Origin: Chara braunii
Taxonomy: Eukaryota > Streptophyta > Charophyceae > Charales > Characeae
Direction of reading: 5' to 3'
DNA: 41,134 bases
Assembly: GCA_003427395.1 (NCBI GenBank)
Contig: BFEA01000224.1
Span: forward strand, 737,385 to 778,518
The position numbers and the translations under genes are program-made. This document shows positions 39,472-41,134 of this stretch, piece after piece. Numbering within the stretch: position 1 is the stretch's first letter; every line of letters starts with the position of its first letter. A model generated the notes under the pieces. The model searched no databases, was not told where the DNA came from, and saw nothing but the letters and a program-made list of their open reading frames with translations.

Positions 39472-41044
39472 TTACTTGGTTGATCCTAGCTGCAACCATT
39501 GTTCTGTGTCCAGAAGGCTGCCTTTATGCAGATCCCCATTCCTGAGGAGTTTTACGAAGAAGGCTTCCGGTTTAATCTTTAATAGTTGTAGTTCCATCAG
39601 GGCTTCATGGTCTAGCCAGCGTAGGTCTTTTATTTTCTGGTGGCTGTACCGCCGGAAGACATCTTTGACGCTCAGTCTGTTTTGCCCATATGTTCGTACC
39701 AGTGCTGAGGTGGCCCCCTCCGGGATCTTGTCTTTGGTGAGCTGGGTTATGTCGGATTTTCTGAGAATCATACTTCCTGCCCATGATATGATGGAGAGGA
39801 AGTATAAGGAACATCCTTGGAGGGTCACTTTCACCATGTGCCGCGGTCAGCGGTATCGACAGGCCCATTTCCCACCCGTTTTCACTTTTTCGCACCGGGA
39901 GAAAAACTACGCCTTTTTCAGAGTATGCGGTGTCAGGGGCTGTTATTTCTAGCAGGTGGCGGATTTTTTGTCGTCTGCTGGTTAGGTCGCCCTCGGCGGG
40001 TCCCGGGGGGTTCTGTTGCAGCGACTGGGTCGTCAGGTGGGCGGGGGATTTTGTAGACTGTGCCATTTCAGTTACTGGCTCCCATGACTCCAGAGCCATG
40101 CATAAACTTTTGTTCTCGTTTCCCGCTCCTCCCACTTGTTTGTTCCCCTCTTGCCCTGTCTCCCCTGCACTTTGCTCAGTCTTGCCCTTGACCAGTTTCT
40201 CCTCCTCCCTCTGTTCTGTAGCCTGCTCCTCCGGACTTTTTTAAACGCGTTGTACCTGGTCTTGTTTACCCTCTTTCCCGTCCCCGGTGCCGGTTCCTGC
40301 TGCTCGCCCCCCTCGTCCTTCCTTTCTTGATGCTCCAGCCCGTGCTGCTCCCCTCCCTCCTTGGCTGTTTCCTTGTCCCCTTTTTTGGGTTCTTGTCCTC
40401 CCAGGCCCACTTCCTTTTTCGGGGGCTTTTCTTCTGGCTGCTGAGTTTTTTTGTCTTGTTCGGGTGCGTGTTTCATTTCGGGCGTTGGGGGGCGGAAACG
40501 AGTGAGGACAATATGCAGAATTCTGTGACAGACTTCTGGCCAGTCCGTCCCTTCTGGTAGGCCTTGTGTGATGGCCTTATGGAGGTTTTCGCTCGCTCCC
40601 AGCAGCGGGACCAGGTCTTTGTAGACCTTGTCCCAAAACTCCTCGTTTTCATCTCCATACTTTCTGTGGAGACCATCCATTAGCCAGGTGGCCACGTCCT
40701 GTAGATCCACCTGTGTCCTGTTTTCCTCCTTCCCTCCAGGGTCTGCTGTTTCCGGTGATCGGTCTGCTGTTTCAGGTGCGCGGTTTCCGTTCTGTGCTCC
40801 TGACATCTCAACTTCCGGGGGTGGGGGTGGGGGTGGGGGGGGGGGTTCCTGAGGGAAATTCCACGTCCATTGGTTCCGGGTCAAATGCCTCCTTTAACAG
40901 GTCCTCTTGGATGCGATCTCCTTCCCCTCCCTGGCCACTGTTGTCTGTTCCGTCTTTTCCACCTTTTGGTTGCTGTGTTGTTGCTTCCTTTGATTGGCTG
41001 GACTCCCCTTGCTGTCCTTGCTGCCCCTTTTCAAGCATCAGCAT
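39472..41044 (-). pseudogene. LINE-B ORF1 (nucleic-acid-binding protein), frameshifted
   Basis: Three minus-strand frames join: 41044-40808 (Gln/Gly/Lys-rich N-terminus), 40884-40072, and 40135-39605 passing to 39837-39472. The 40884 frame has a Pro10 run encoded by a G-tract, then VATWLMDGLHRKYGDENEEF and AITQGLPEGTDWPEVCHRIL, and a Lys/Glu-rich middle. The C-terminal part has SRRQKIRHLLE, VVFLPVRKSENGWEMGLSIP, VKDVFRRYSHQKIKDLRW and LLDTEQWLQL. The same blocks occur in LINE-C ORF1 (372-1823), so both belong to one family. There is no zinc knuckle. It is expected to be an RNA-binding ORF1p needed for the retrotransposition particle. Confidence 0.75.
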
Positions 41045-41134
41045 TTTTCCGGTCGGTATGTACTCCGTTGCCGCCGGGCCCCATTTATTGTGGCACTTTT
41101 GCTTATCATGGGGTTGCTTGGTTTGTGGCCTGCC
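41045..41134 (-). other. LINE-B upstream sequence at window edge
   Basis: The last 90 bases precede the first ATG of the ORF1 frame on the minus strand. They may be the 5' UTR or further N-terminal ORF1 codons. Nothing more can be said within the window. Confidence 0.3.

Larger units (their letters stand above)
34279..41134 (-). mobile_element. LINE-B: near-full-length non-LTR retrotransposon, minus strand
   Basis: Reading on the minus strand: ORF1 (from beyond the right edge to 39472), ORF2 (about 39380-34876), a 3' UTR of about 545 bp, and a poly(A) tail (plus-strand T-run 34279-34329). The APE endonuclease, reverse transcriptase and C-terminal zinc-finger region are all present, which defines an L1-like two-ORF LINE. 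It has fewer disruptions than LINE-A, in line with its insertion into LINE-A. The 5' end is outside the window. Confidence 0.9.

Noticed and set aside
1-41134. CRISPR arrays, bacterial operons, rRNA genes
   Set aside because: No regularly spaced repeat-spacer structure, no Shine-Dalgarno-linked gene strings and no rRNA-like sequence were seen; all features point to a eukaryotic genome.

Overview
This is a gene-poor, repeat-packed stretch of a eukaryotic nuclear genome. There are no operons. It holds LINE-type non-LTR retrotransposons with broken reading frames, Pol III-type SINEs, MITE-like hairpins, many microsatellites, a scaffold gap of N's at 11784-11934 and a single N near 7792. The lineage cannot be fixed from the sequence. 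A large repeat-rich genome such as a streptophyte alga or a marine invertebrate would fit, and I only weakly favour the alga.

Layout. 1-2012: pieces of a LINE (LINE-C) in inverted arrangement. On the minus strand is the last part of ORF2, and directly beside it on the plus strand are ORF1 and the first codons of ORF2. 2013-10200: non-coding accessory DNA with a tRNA-derived SINE (2376-2755), a roughly 1 kb foldback with symmetric MITE-like hairpins (3750-4665), a direct repeat with a period of about 297 bp (5115-5680), and three further tRNA-like or SINE remnants on the minus strand. 10234-11715: the only convincing host gene, an intronless glycoside hydrolase family 3 protein of the NagZ type (beta-N-acetylhexosaminidase-like). 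11721-11986: CT microsatellite, gap, TG microsatellite. 12240-12760: a GC-rich patch. 12850-13860: a very C-rich, strand-asymmetric tract.

14056-34278: an old, decayed LINE (LINE-A) on the plus strand. Its ORF2 is split inside the reverse transcriptase domain by a block of about 13.1 kb (19305-32379). The left half ends just after the RQGDSLAP box, and the right half resumes at the FADD catalytic box. The 13.1 kb block is the most interesting object here. It has two long direct repeats (19621-21868 and 29226-31828), a novel 373-aa ORF, a low-complexity ORF region, and a divergent reverse transcriptase (27015-29113) with GIPMG and RYFDD motifs. That enzyme is neither LINE-, copia- nor gypsy-like. 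It resembles an orphan reverse transcriptase family I recall from unannotated proteins of aquatic animals. I see no integrase, protease or RNase H.

34279-41134: a younger LINE (LINE-B) on the minus strand, whose poly(A) tail (plus-strand poly-T at 34279) is fused into the C-terminal part of LINE-A ORF2. The right side is therefore a nest: LINE-A was hit by both the 13 kb reverse transcriptase element and LINE-B. LINE-B runs off the window inside or upstream of ORF1.
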